64,000 nucleotides of DNA from contig OZ241379.1 of NCBI GenBank assembly GCA_965200685.1, forward strand, positions 2,666,001 to 2,730,000. The letters are read 5' to 3'. A program made the translations under genes and the position numbers. Shown here piece by piece: positions 28,188-36,306 of the stretch; positions within the stretch are counted from its first letter, which is position 1; each line of letters begins with the position of its first letter. This DNA comes from Bin5 sp965200685 (GTDB lineage: Bacteria; Chloroflexota; Anaerolineae; Caldilineales; Caldilineaceae). Below the pieces are notes generated by a model. It was not told where the DNA came from and made no database searches. It saw nothing but the letters and a program-made list of their open reading frames with translations.

Positions 28188-29495
28188 TCAGGAAAGGCGT
28201 TGGCGCAGGCGGGCCAATTCTGCTTGCAAGGCTCGCGTCTCTTCTTCGGCTTCTCGTCGGGCATCAGCTTCAACAGCAGCCTGTTCCTCCGCCTGCTTGC
28301 GGGCATCAGCTTCAACAGTAGCCTGTTCCTCCGCCTGCTTGCGAGCAGCAGCTTCCTGCTTGCGGGCATCAGCTTCAATAGCAGCCTGTTCCTCCGCGCG
28401 CTTTCGGGCATCAGCTTCAACAGCAGCCTGTTCCTCCGCCTGCTTGCGGGCATCAGCTTCAACAGCAGCCTGTTCTTCGGCTTCTCGTCGGGCATCAGCT
28501 TCCTGCTTGCGGGCATCAGCTTCAGCAGCAGCCTGTTCCTCTGCGCGTTTGCGAGCAGCAGCTTCCCGCTTGCGAGCAGCAGCTGCAACAGCAGCCTGTT
28601 CTTCCGCCCACTTGCGGGCAGCAGCTGCAACAACAGCCTGTGCCTCCGCCCACTGCCGAGCTTCCACTTCAGCCTGATATTCCGGCAGTATATACCCCCC
28701 ATACACCTCATCTAGAATCAGTTCCCTGATAGCCGGCTTCCGTATCAAATCATCCCACCGAAATTGGAACCCTGGTAACACCTCTGACCGAATCACTCCC
28801 TCATCATCCGCCTCTATCTCCTCGTAGTCCCCAGCCGCATTGAGTCGATAACAGTGCATGTACTGCTCACTCGGATCCAGTATGTAGTATTCTCGCACTC
28901 CAGACCCAGCATAGCTTTGCTTCTTCGCTTCCGTGTCCCGCAGTATGGCCGCCCTTGTAGAATCCGACACGGATTCAACGCACATATCGCAGCTGCCCTT
29001 ATAGACGCGTTCTCCCTCCTCCCATTCTACCGGATTGTCGTTGCGAATCACGCCGATATCAGGCTTACGTACTTCCTTACGCTCCCCAGTGGGGTTATCT
29101 AGGTCTTGTATGCTCAAGATGAAGCCGGTCTCGAGATTGAGTAGACTCGCGATTGGATGGCTCTCCACATAGTGCAATAAGAGATGGAAGAACCAATTGT
29201 AGAGTTCAAGTTGCGCGCGGGTAGACAAGGGTTTAGCCTCCAGACGGCCGTTGTGCCACTCGTAACTTACTTCCTTATCCGCATAGGGGTTTGCATACCA
29301 TTTGGTCCAATACTCTTCCAGGGTGACAGAGAGGCCGTCATGGGGTGCGTGCGGGTTGCCCGTAGCGGTATTGTCTTGGTCTGTCTGCTCTTTGGGTACA
29401 TCATCGATCCGGGTTGTAGATGGGATACCCTCTACCACAAGTATCCCCACATCCGAGGGGTTGGGGATCGTTACAGTCTTCACTTTGGCTGCCAT
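28188..29495 (-). CDS. Uma2-family (DUF820) endonuclease, copy 2, expanded tail
   Basis: A 435-residue paralog, nearly identical to copy 1 through the nuclease domain. The same D (RKPDIGVI), E (CVESVSDST) and Lys pair are present. The main difference is the tail: ~150 residues of AEEQAAxEADARKQ coiled-coil repeats instead of ~65, so repeat number differs by roughly six units. ATG 29495 follows AGGAGG. Upstream and downstream flanks are also shared with copy 1, which shows whole-gene tandem duplication. A second copy of the LRR promoter lies ~200 bp upstream and could drive it. Confidence 0.85.
   Translation of the reverse strand: MAAKVKTVTIPNPSDVGILVVEGIPSTTRIDDVPKEQTDQDNTATGNPHAPHDGLSVTLEEYWTKWYANPYADKEVSYEWHNGRLEAKPLSTRAQLELYNWFFHLLLHYVESHPIASLLNLETGFILSIQDLDNPTGERKEVRKPDIGVIRNDNPVEWEEGERVYKGSCDMCVESVSDSTRAAILRDTEAKKQSYAGSGVREYYILDPSEQYMHCYRLNAAGDYEEIEADDEGVIRSEVLPGFQFRWDDLIRKPAIRELILDEVYGGYILPEYQAEVEARQWAEAQAVVAAAARKWAEEQAAVAAAARKREAAARKRAEEQAAAEADARKQEADARREAEEQAAVEADARKQAEEQAAVEADARKRAEEQAAIEADARKQEAAARKQAEEQATVEADARKQAEEQAAVEADARREAEEETRALQAELARLRQRLS
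28258..28660. repeat. Coding tandem repeat of ~42 bp, long array
   Basis: About nine or ten units of the same block (TTCAACAGCAGCCTGTTCCT core on the + strand) encode the expanded coiled-coil tail of Uma2 copy 2; some units are shortened by four to seven codons. Confidence 0.8.
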
Positions 29496-29696
29496 ACAGC
29501 CTCCTGTGTCTCAAACTTTGCCATCCCTGCACGCCCGACAGGTATCTGTAGGGATTCTATCACAGTTCATTGGATTCTGCAATGCGAACGTACCCATTAC
29601 TTTATTGCTAACTCCGGGGTATACATAATCCATAGCCTGTGCTATCGCATTGCTCCTTGTGTTATAAAGTCCGGGTTGAGAGACCTAGTTTCATCT

Positions 29697-29786
29697 CTTG
29701 ATTCGTCATAATCGCATTGCCGTGCTTGGACAGATAGCATTCAACTGATTTGGAGTATATCACACAACCGAACTAGCTGCAAGTAC
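29697..29786. repeat. Promoter/5' region direct repeat, copy B
   Basis: A ~90-bp copy of the LRR gene's promoter, leader and first codons. On the minus strand it reads MTNQEMKLGLSTRTL then stops, so the LRR coding region is absent here. Promoter boxes TTGCAG (29777-29782) and TATACT (29754-29759) remain intact with a 17-bp spacer. Confidence 0.85.
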
Positions 29787-29806
29787 GGGTACATAAAGGC
29801 TCAAGT

Positions 29807-29850
29807 ACCTGCAGTGATTGGCCACGGATCACTACGGTTCGTCATTGCAG
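29807..29850. repeat. Dispersed element
   Basis: CCTGCAGTGATTGGCCACGG followed by ATCACTACGGTTCG and CATTGCAG; TGAT/ATCA arms and the CTGCAG core match the family. Confidence 0.45.
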
Positions 29851-29875
29851 ATGTCTGGAATTCGTTTGTTTCGCC

Positions 29876-29903
29876 TTGACTGAACAGCAGACTGTGATAT
29901 AGT
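29876..29903 (+). promoter_or_regulatory. Sigma70-type promoter for the ABC exporter operon
   Basis: TTGACT (29876-29881) and TATAGT (29898-29903) with a 16-bp spacer, ~114 bp upstream of the first ATG. Confidence 0.5.
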
Positions 29904-30016
29904 AAATATGAATTGATTCTGCAACTGCGCGCTGCCGCAAAGCGTAGTGTGGCCCATAATCCAAAGATGGTGAATGCTATCATGCCAGTGGAGTACCCAC
30001 GAACCATAGGCCCCCT

Positions 30017-30880
30017 ATGATTACCGTTGAGAGCCTGACATACATCTACCCTGGCGGGGGAGTGCCTGCGCTGCAAGGGGTTGACTTTTCCATTCAGAAG
30101 GGCGAGATTTTCGGTTTTCTGGGTCCGAGCGGCGCGGGCAAGAGTACGACCCAGAAGGTTCTGATCAAACTGCTACGGGGATTCCAGGGACAGATTACGG
30201 TTTTGAGCAAGCCCCTGGCCGCATGGGATGATAGCTATTATGAGCGGGTCGGGGTCGCCTTTGAACTGCCGAACCATTACCAGAAGCTGACCGCTAGAGA
30301 GAACCTCAATCTGTTTCGCTCCCTATACAGCGGCGAGACCCTCGACCCAACCGAACTGCTGGAGATGGTCGGCCTGGAGAAGGACGCAGATACACAGATC
30401 AGCCGCTTTTCCAAGGGAATGCAGATGCGGTTGAACTTTGTGCGTGCCCTGCTTCACAAGCCGGAGGTACTCTTTCTAGATGAACCTACGACCGGGCTGG
30501 ACCCGCTGAACGGGCGTAAAATCAAAGATATCATCCGCGCGCAGCAGGCTGCCGGATGCACGATCTTTCTGACCACCCACGATATGACCGTTGCCGACCA
30601 GATCTGTGACCGGGTGGCGTTTATCGTTGATGGTAGAATCGCCCTTATTGATTCCCCGCGCAATCTGCGGCTACAATATGGGAAGCGTAGGGTACGGGTT
30701 GAATATCACCAGAATGGGACAGCCGCTCCGCTCCAGCAGGCTGAATTCCCTCTAGATGGCTTGGGTGAAGATGCCGCATTCATGGATATTCTGCGGAATC
30801 ACTGCATTGAGACGATCCACACCCAGGAAGCAACCTTGGAAGATATCTTCATTGAAACCACGGGCACGAGTCTGATATGA
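30017..30880 (+). CDS. ABC exporter ATP-binding protein (fluoroquinolone-exporter-like)
   Basis: A 287-residue ATPase with Walker A GPSGAGKST (36-44), signature FSKGM (131-135), Walker B VLFLDEP (D155/E156) and H-loop H188 (LTTHDM). A C-terminal region (~215-287) is typical of drug-export ATPases (LEDIFIETTG). The gene order ATPase-permease-permease matches the Rv2688c-Rv2687c-Rv2686c type fluoroquinolone/antibiotic exporters. The stop TGA overlaps the ATG of the next gene, so synthesis of ATPase and permease is coupled. Confidence 0.9.
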   Translation: MITVESLTYIYPGGGVPALQGVDFSIQKGEIFGFLGPSGAGKSTTQKVLIKLLRGFQGQITVLSKPLAAWDDSYYERVGVAFELPNHYQKLTARENLNLFRSLYSGETLDPTELLEMVGLEKDADTQISRFSKGMQMRLNFVRALLHKPEVLFLDEPTTGLDPLNGRKIKDIIRAQQAAGCTIFLTTHDMTVADQICDRVAFIVDGRIALIDSPRNLRLQYGKRRVRVEYHQNGTAAPLQQAEFPLDGLGEDAAFMDILRNHCIETIHTQEATLEDIFIETTGTSLI

Positions 30881-31578
30881 GCCGCTTGTTCTCACTGCTG
30901 CGCTGGGAAACGACAGTACAGTTTCGCCAGGGAATTTTTTACGCGGCCGCGTTCGTGGCCGCGCTTTTCTCTTTGATCATCTACTGGATTCCTGAGGCCG
31001 GCATTGAGCCGGTTCTTGTATCAATTCTGTTCTTTGACCTGTCGGTTTTCGGCATCCTCTTCATGCCGGGCCTGTACTATCTGGAGAAAGGGGACCGGGT
31101 GCTGGAGGGGCTGGTGGTCACACCGCTACGGGTATGGGAATATCTGTCAGCCAAGATCTTTGTCCTGAGTATGGCGGCCCTGGCGGTCGGCGTGGCGGTA
31201 ACGCTCATCGTCTACGGCGCAGAACTCAACTGGCTGTGGTTTGTGGTGGGGATGCTGGCCATGTCATACCCTTTGTCGTTACTGGGATTTGTCATCGCCA
31301 CCCGCTACAATGGTATCAATGAATATCTAGTGCCCGCTGCCTTTTTTCTCGGTGTCATGCAGATCCCGCTGCTCACCTACTTTGATATCGTGCCACCCCC
31401 TGTGTTGTATCTGCTCCCGAGCGGGCCGGGTATGATCTTTCTAACCGCGACATTCGGCAGCGTGCCCCTCTGGCAGCTCATCTTTGCGCTGCTCTACACG
31501 GCAGTTCTCTGGGTTGGCGGCTACCGCTGGGCACAGCAGTGCTTAGAGCGGGTCATCGCCCGCCAGGTAGGTGGGTGA
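30877..31578 (+). CDS. ABC-2-type permease 1 of the exporter
   Basis: A 233-residue integral membrane protein with about six hydrophobic helices, starting at an ATG that overlaps the ATPase stop. The stretch YLEKGDRVLEGLVVTPLRVWEYLSAKIFVLS is the cytoplasmic loop typical of ABC-2 permeases (ExxK-type coupling region). It would pair with permease 2 to form the pore. Confidence 0.87.
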   Translation: MSRLFSLLRWETTVQFRQGIFYAAAFVAALFSLIIYWIPEAGIEPVLVSILFFDLSVFGILFMPGLYYLEKGDRVLEGLVVTPLRVWEYLSAKIFVLSMAALAVGVAVTLIVYGAELNWLWFVVGMLAMSYPLSLLGFVIATRYNGINEYLVPAAFFLGVMQIPLLTYFDIVPPPVLYLLPSGPGMIFLTATFGSVPLWQLIFALLYTAVLWVGGYRWAQQCLERVIARQVGG

Positions 31579-31579
31579 A

Positions 31580-31600
31580 CACCAGTGTGTAGTAGCCAGA
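31580..31600. repeat. Dispersed element fragment
   Basis: ACCAGTGTGTAGTAGCCAG lies in the 41-bp gap between the two permease genes, directly before an AGGAGGAGG ribosome site. Confidence 0.35.
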
Positions 31601-31619
31601 GGAGGAGGTATACGATACA

Positions 31620-32348
31620 ATGGCTGCTTTTCTAACCCTTGGACGCAGTGATATTCTCAATTTCCGGCGGGATACATTGTTGCAATTTCTGCTCGTCTAT
31701 CCATTTCTGCTGGGCGGGCTTCTACGCTGGCTCTTGCCATGGGTGACGGCTGGCCTGCTGGATAGCATTGGCTTTGATTTGGGGGAATACCATCTCTTGG
31801 CGGTTAGTTTGTTCGGCTTGCTGCTTATCCCCCAAATTGTCGGGCTGCTAGCCGGTACTTTTTTGTTGGACGAGCGAGATCAGGATATATTGACGGCTCT
31901 GCTGGTGACGCCCATGCCCATCCATACATACGCCATCTATCGGGTGTTGACCCCGACCTTGATTTCGATTTTGGGCATTCTGATCGTGGTCCCGTTTATC
32001 AACATTCACGTCCTGCCCTTTGAGAAATTATTGCCGCTTGCCATCTCTGCCGCGCCTCTCGGCCCGTTTATGGCTCTGCTGATGGTGTCACTGGCAAAGA
32101 ACAAAGTAGAAGGGCTGGCGGTGATGAAAGGGCTGGGCATCTTTCTGGTAGTGCCCCTCGTGGCCTGGTTCGTGCCGCAGCCATGGCAATGGCTTTTGGG
32201 GGTCTTTCCGACTTTTTGGGCAACAAAAGGGTATTGGCTGGCTGCTGCCGGGTCCTCATACCTGTGGGTCGTGGCCTTTGGATTTGTCTATACCTGTGCT
32301 CTCATCGTTGTTCTGCTGCGTCGTTTTCGGGACGGATTGTATCTGTAA
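31620..32348 (+). CDS. ABC-2-type permease 2 of the exporter
   Basis: A 242-residue membrane protein with about six helices and the coupling loop LDERDQDILTALLVTPMPIHTYAIYRVL, a paralog in design of the upstream permease. ATG 31620 is preceded by GGAGGAGG. The TAA stop is formed by the dispersed element (GTAACTGCAGT at 32345-32357), so the present C-terminus may be set by that element. Confidence 0.87.
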   Translation: MAAFLTLGRSDILNFRRDTLLQFLLVYPFLLGGLLRWLLPWVTAGLLDSIGFDLGEYHLLAVSLFGLLLIPQIVGLLAGTFLLDERDQDILTALLVTPMPIHTYAIYRVLTPTLISILGILIVVPFINIHVLPFEKLLPLAISAAPLGPFMALLMVSLAKNKVEGLAVMKGLGIFLVVPLVAWFVPQPWQWLLGVFPTFWATKGYWLAAAGSSYLWVVAFGFVYTCALIVVLLRRFRDGLYL

Positions 32349-32357
32349 CTGCAGTGG
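32345..32357. repeat. Dispersed element providing a stop codon
   Basis: GTAACTGCAGTGG; its TAA is the stop of permease 2. Confidence 0.5.
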
Positions 32358-32377
32358 TGGATCCGCTGCCTATGATG

Positions 32378-33685
32378 TTACTGGCCATAGGTTACTGTAT
32401 GGCGCACAGCCTCTGACGCGGCGTGCAACATGGCGGTCAGCTTCTCTGGTGGCATGCCGCCACCTTGGGCAAAGTCCGGCCGGCCACCACCACCGCCGCC
32501 GAACTGCTTGAGTACATCGCGCAAAAGAGTCCCCATATGCAAGGATATATCTGGCGAACGGGCAAAGACAACCATGGCTTTGCCCCGCTGTACGCAGCCA
32601 AGCAGAGCCACGACATTTGGCTCATCGGTGAGCATTGAAGCCAGCTTTTGCAATAGTGCCGCCTCTGAGTCGGACAGCAGTTGGGTTACCAGTCGGAACC
32701 GCTTCAACTCGCGGCCCTGCAAAGCGTGATGCGGCGCATATTCTATGATCTCGGCAATCGCTAGCAGGTCTCGCGCCTGCCATTGGAGCAATACCTCCTG
32801 TTGTGCTTGCAGTTTCTTCTCCGCATTTCTGAGGGCCTGCTGCTGTTTTGACACCAATTGAGGCACATCGTCTACAGCGGCATCCAACAGCTTGGCCGTA
32901 TTTGCCAGCAGCATGCGCCGCTGGGCCGCGTCAGCCACTGCTCGCCGTCCACACATGAAATAGACCCGGCTCTTGCCGCGATGCTTCTCTGCTCGTAGTA
33001 GAGCGACCGCCCCGATCTCACCCGTCCGTTGGACATGTGTACCACCACACGCGGACCAGTCAAACTTCTCAATTTCCACAATGCGAATCTGCCCGCTCAC
33101 CTTAGGGCGGCCGCGCAAGGGTATCTTCGCCAGATCAGCTTCCGTGCGCCAATAGACGCGAAGTGGCCGGTTTTCCCAGACGATTTCATTGGCGGCTACC
33201 TCGACTGCTGCGAGCTGCTGCGGGGAGAGGGTCGGCCCGTCCAAGTCCAGTGTGTTCAGCAGATCACCAAAATGGACCGAGACTGTTTCTTGGCCTAGAT
33301 GTCGGTAGAAGGTCTGGGAGAGCAGATGTTGCCCGGAATGTTGCTGCATATGATCGTAGCGTCGCGGCCAATCGATGCGTCCGCTGACGGTCACTGTGTC
33401 CTCAGGGAGAGGATGGGCCAGGATATGCAGCACAGCAATTGTATCCCAAGCGGTCTGCGAAATGGGTCGCGCCCCAAGGGGCGTCCCTTCCTGTACATCA
33501 ACGACCTCTACGCCGTTCAGGCTGCCGGTATCATGGGGTTGCCCACCGGATGTGGGATAAAAGGCCGAATGGCTTAATCGTACGGCCGGTTGTCCCTGGT
33601 AGGAGCCACGTTCGATCAACTGTGCGATAAATGTTCTGTTATATGCGTTTTCGTAGTACAGTCGAACAGTGTTCTGTATCTCCAC
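32378..33685 (-). CDS. Alanyl-tRNA editing protein (AlaX-type, with DHHA1 domain)
   Basis: A 435-residue trans-editing protein that resembles the second half of AlaRS without the synthetase core. Zinc-site motifs are HSGQH (H116/H120) and CGGTH (C213/H217), which in this family hydrolyse Ser- or Gly-mischarged tRNAAla. The C-terminal DHHA1 domain (~340-435) carries the GGGGGGRPDFAQGGG loop. The start is GTG at 33685, overlapping the RecF stop by one base. Confidence 0.9.
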   Translation of the reverse strand: MEIQNTVRLYYENAYNRTFIAQLIERGSYQGQPAVRLSHSAFYPTSGGQPHDTGSLNGVEVVDVQEGTPLGARPISQTAWDTIAVLHILAHPLPEDTVTVSGRIDWPRRYDHMQQHSGQHLLSQTFYRHLGQETVSVHFGDLLNTLDLDGPTLSPQQLAAVEVAANEIVWENRPLRVYWRTEADLAKIPLRGRPKVSGQIRIVEIEKFDWSACGGTHVQRTGEIGAVALLRAEKHRGKSRVYFMCGRRAVADAAQRRMLLANTAKLLDAAVDDVPQLVSKQQQALRNAEKKLQAQQEVLLQWQARDLLAIAEIIEYAPHHALQGRELKRFRLVTQLLSDSEAALLQKLASMLTDEPNVVALLGCVQRGKAMVVFARSPDISLHMGTLLRDVLKQFGGGGGGRPDFAQGGGMPPEKLTAMLHAASEAVRHTVTYGQ

Positions 33686-34968
33686 TAAACACTCTCCACT
33701 GTGGTTGCTGTGCCGGCCTCAATGTGAAGCTGTTGGGCATTCTGCCGGAAATGCTCTGAGAAATCCATCCAGTCTGTGGTGGTTATGATGCCTTGATGCA
33801 GATTGGCAAGCGCGGAGAGCAGGGCCGCTCGCCGCTGTTCATCCAACTCGCTCATCACATCATCCAACAGTAGAATCGGCTTCTCGCCTGTCTCTTCGGA
33901 CATGGCCTGCAGTTCAGCTAGTTTTAGGGCCAGGGCACCGGAGCGTTGCTGTCCACGGCTGCCGTAGGTACGCAGGTTCCAACCATTGACTAGAAAGATC
34001 AGCTCATCCCGGTGTGGTCCGTAGAGAGAACTGCCGGCGGCCAACTCCACTTCTCTACGACGTTCTAGCTGCTCCCGGAAGAGCCGGGCGATTTGGGGGC
34101 TGTCAATTGTGCTGTCCTCTGTGGGGCCTACCCCCGCTGGGGTGCGATGCACCAATTTTGATGGCAGATGTTTGAGAGCATTGAGGTGGACATCCTCGCC
34201 ATCCCGCAGCCGCTGATAGTCTGTATTGGAATAGAGCCCGGTGTTGAAGCTGGGCAGATACAGCAGATCCAGGGCTTCCTGTTGATCGGTGAGGGCCTGA
34301 TGTCGCCTGCAGACGATAGGGGCTAGGCGGGCCAAGTAGGCGTGGCGGCGGCTGATCACCTGCGTGCCGTACTCAACGAGCTGGTCGTCCCAAAAGCTGA
34401 TCTGCGCGTTGGTTGACGATCTATGCGGCCCTTCGCGCAGCTGTTTGAGCAGACTGTTCCGTTGGGTGATGATTTTTTGGTAGCGGGCAAGGGTCTGGTA
34501 GTAGTGGCGGTCGATCTGGCAGAGGGCAATGTCAATGTAACGGCGGCGTTCCCTAGGACTGCCGGAGATGAGAGCGATATCCTGCGGCAAAAAGAGCACT
34601 GCCCGCAGATGGCCGATGAAGTCCATACTGCGCCGGGGCACGCCGTTGACCGATACCTGTTTGCTATAGTTGAGGCCAGGGTTGCGGGGTGTAAAGAGGA
34701 TTTCTAGGGTTGTGGCTTGGTCCGCGGCCAGCATATGGCCGCGGATACGCCCGTAGGGAATCGGCTCATGGGCCGCGTCCCGGCCCACCACTTCCCGCTC
34801 CGCCCGTGCATGGCTGGATTTGCTCGTCGCTAGATAGTAAATTGCTTCAAGCAGATTTGTTTTGCCCTGGCCATTACGGCCCTGCACAAGCGTCACAGAG
34901 GCGGTGAAGGCCAGATCGAGCTGTTTATAGTTGCGGAAATGTTCTAGGTGGAGATGGGAGAGAAACAT
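33685..34968 (-). CDS. recF: DNA replication and repair protein RecF
   Basis: A 427-residue SMC-like ATPase of recombinational repair that helps RecOR load RecA at gaps. N-terminal HLEHFRNYKQLDLAF precedes Walker A QGRNGQGKTN (~30-37); later Walker B LLLDDVMSELD and signature-like GSRGQQRSGALALKLAEL are present. ATG 34968 was preferred over GTG 34974. It is followed, with overlap, by the AlaX-type gene and preceded by the M16 peptidase gene. dnaA/dnaN/gyrB are not adjacent, so it is not in the classical origin cluster. Confidence 0.94.
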   Translation of the reverse strand: MFLSHLHLEHFRNYKQLDLAFTASVTLVQGRNGQGKTNLLEAIYYLATSKSSHARAEREVVGRDAAHEPIPYGRIRGHMLAADQATTLEILFTPRNPGLNYSKQVSVNGVPRRSMDFIGHLRAVLFLPQDIALISGSPRERRRYIDIALCQIDRHYYQTLARYQKIITQRNSLLKQLREGPHRSSTNAQISFWDDQLVEYGTQVISRRHAYLARLAPIVCRRHQALTDQQEALDLLYLPSFNTGLYSNTDYQRLRDGEDVHLNALKHLPSKLVHRTPAGVGPTEDSTIDSPQIARLFREQLERRREVELAAGSSLYGPHRDELIFLVNGWNLRTYGSRGQQRSGALALKLAELQAMSEETGEKPILLLDDVMSELDEQRRAALLSALANLHQGIITTTDWMDFSEHFRQNAQQLHIEAGTATTVESV

Positions 34969-35004
34969 AAACACCCATAGAGCGTAGCGAGCAGTTACGC
35001 AGAT

Positions 35005-36306
35005 TTATGTAGGTTCGGGTAGATACCAGCCAACGGTCTGTCTGTTGCGGCTGAAATAGGCCTGGGCCACCCGTTGCACATCCTCAACGGTGACCGCGCT
35101 GAGATTGACCAGCCAAGTGTCGAACCAGCTATTGTCGGCGATGATTTCGCTGAAACCCAGCCAGTAGGCCTGATTCGTCACACTCTCGCTGCCGTAGGCG
35201 AATTGGGCTTTTGTCTGTTTGATGGCCTTTGCCAGCTCTGCTGTGGAGACAGGCTCTGTCTGTACCCGTTCGATCTCCGCCCAGATTGCGTCCTCCACCT
35301 GCTGATGGCTGATGCCTTGGGCCAAAGTGGCGTGGAAGCTGAAGAGATAGGGGTCGATGGTGGGGATGTAGGAGGAGCCAACGCCTACAGCTAGCTCTTT
35401 GTCCACCAGGGCCCGGTAGAGACGATTGCTGCGGTTTGAGGAGCTGCCGCCAAAGCCCTTTGCTCCGCCCAGAATGCTATCCAGTACCGTCAGCGGGAAA
35501 TAGTCTGTACAAGTGGCGGCTGGTGCGTGGAAGGCGAGCCCAAAGTAGGCGGTATGGTCCGCGCCCCGCAGGATGACCCGCCGCTCCGCCTGCTGCTCCG
35601 GCTCCTGTAAACCGACCTCCGCTACAATCGGCCCTGGTTCTAGGCCGCCAAAATACGTCTCGATCCAGGCGGTCATCTGCTGGCTGTCGAAATCTCCTAC
35701 AGCCACAGCGACCGCGTTGTTGGGCGTGTAAAAGGTCCGGTAGTGTCTGTAGAGGTCGTCTCGGCTCATTGTCAATAGATCGTTCTTCCAACCGATGACC
35801 GGATGTCGGTAGGGATGTATCTGAAAGGCCACTGCCTGCATTTCGGTATGCAGAAGCCAGCGGTAGCTATTTTCGCTGCCTTCCCGTTCGCTGAGGATAA
35901 CAGTGCGCTCGGATTCGGTCTCGTCGGGGGCGAAGACCGCATTGGCCATACGGTCGCTTTCGACATCTAGGGCCAGTTCAATGCGGTCTGCTGGGAAGGT
36001 CTCAAAATATGTGGTCCAATCCTGTCCGGTCATGCCATTGAAGGATCCGCCTGCGCGGGCCACGGCTTTGTCAAAGGAACCTTGGGGATAGCGGTCCGTG
36101 CCTTTGAACAACATATGCTCTACCCAGTGGCTGATACCGGTTGTGCCGGTTTTTTCGTTGCGGCTTCCGACCCGGTAGAATATCCAAAAGCTGGCTACTG
36201 GGGCCAAATGACTTTCTTTGAGGACGATTTCCAGACCGTTGTCAAGACATGTTTTGCTCAACGCGCTACTGCCACTCTGTGCTACTACGATTCCATCTGT
36301 TGCCAT
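35005..36306 (-). CDS. M16 (pitrilysin/insulinase) family zinc peptidase
   Basis: A 433-residue single M16 unit with the inverted zinc motif HxxEH (H60-W-V-E63-H64) and the downstream Glu ligand (~E140, VILSEREGSEN). Size matches bacterial processing-peptidase-like proteins that work as pairs; no second M16 gene lies next to it. No signal peptide is evident, so cytoplasmic. The ATG lies inside the 3' end of the UDP-glucose dehydrogenase gene (22-bp overlap), so the two are co-transcribed. Confidence 0.9.
   Translation of the reverse strand: MATDGIVVAQSGSSALSKTCLDNGLEIVLKESHLAPVASFWIFYRVGSRNEKTGTTGISHWVEHMLFKGTDRYPQGSFDKAVARAGGSFNGMTGQDWTTYFETFPADRIELALDVESDRMANAVFAPDETESERTVILSEREGSENSYRWLLHTEMQAVAFQIHPYRHPVIGWKNDLLTMSRDDLYRHYRTFYTPNNAVAVAVGDFDSQQMTAWIETYFGGLEPGPIVAEVGLQEPEQQAERRVILRGADHTAYFGLAFHAPAATCTDYFPLTVLDSILGGAKGFGGSSSNRSNRLYRALVDKELAVGVGSSYIPTIDPYLFSFHATLAQGISHQQVEDAIWAEIERVQTEPVSTAELAKAIKQTKAQFAYGSESVTNQAYWLGFSEIIADNSWFDTWLVNLSAVTVEDVQRVAQAYFSRNRQTVGWYLPEPT

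Larger units (their letters stand above)
29496..30016. other. 521-bp intergenic region between Uma2 and the ABC exporter operon
   Basis: From left to right it holds the Uma2 5' leader, a repeat copy of the LRR promoter/5' region (29697-29786), a dispersed element (29807-29850) and a promoter for the exporter operon (29876-29903). No convincing gene. Confidence 0.6.

Noticed and set aside
28258..28660. 42-bp tandem repeats as a CRISPR candidate
   Set aside because: Units abut with no spacers and encode coiled-coil blocks of the Uma2 protein.
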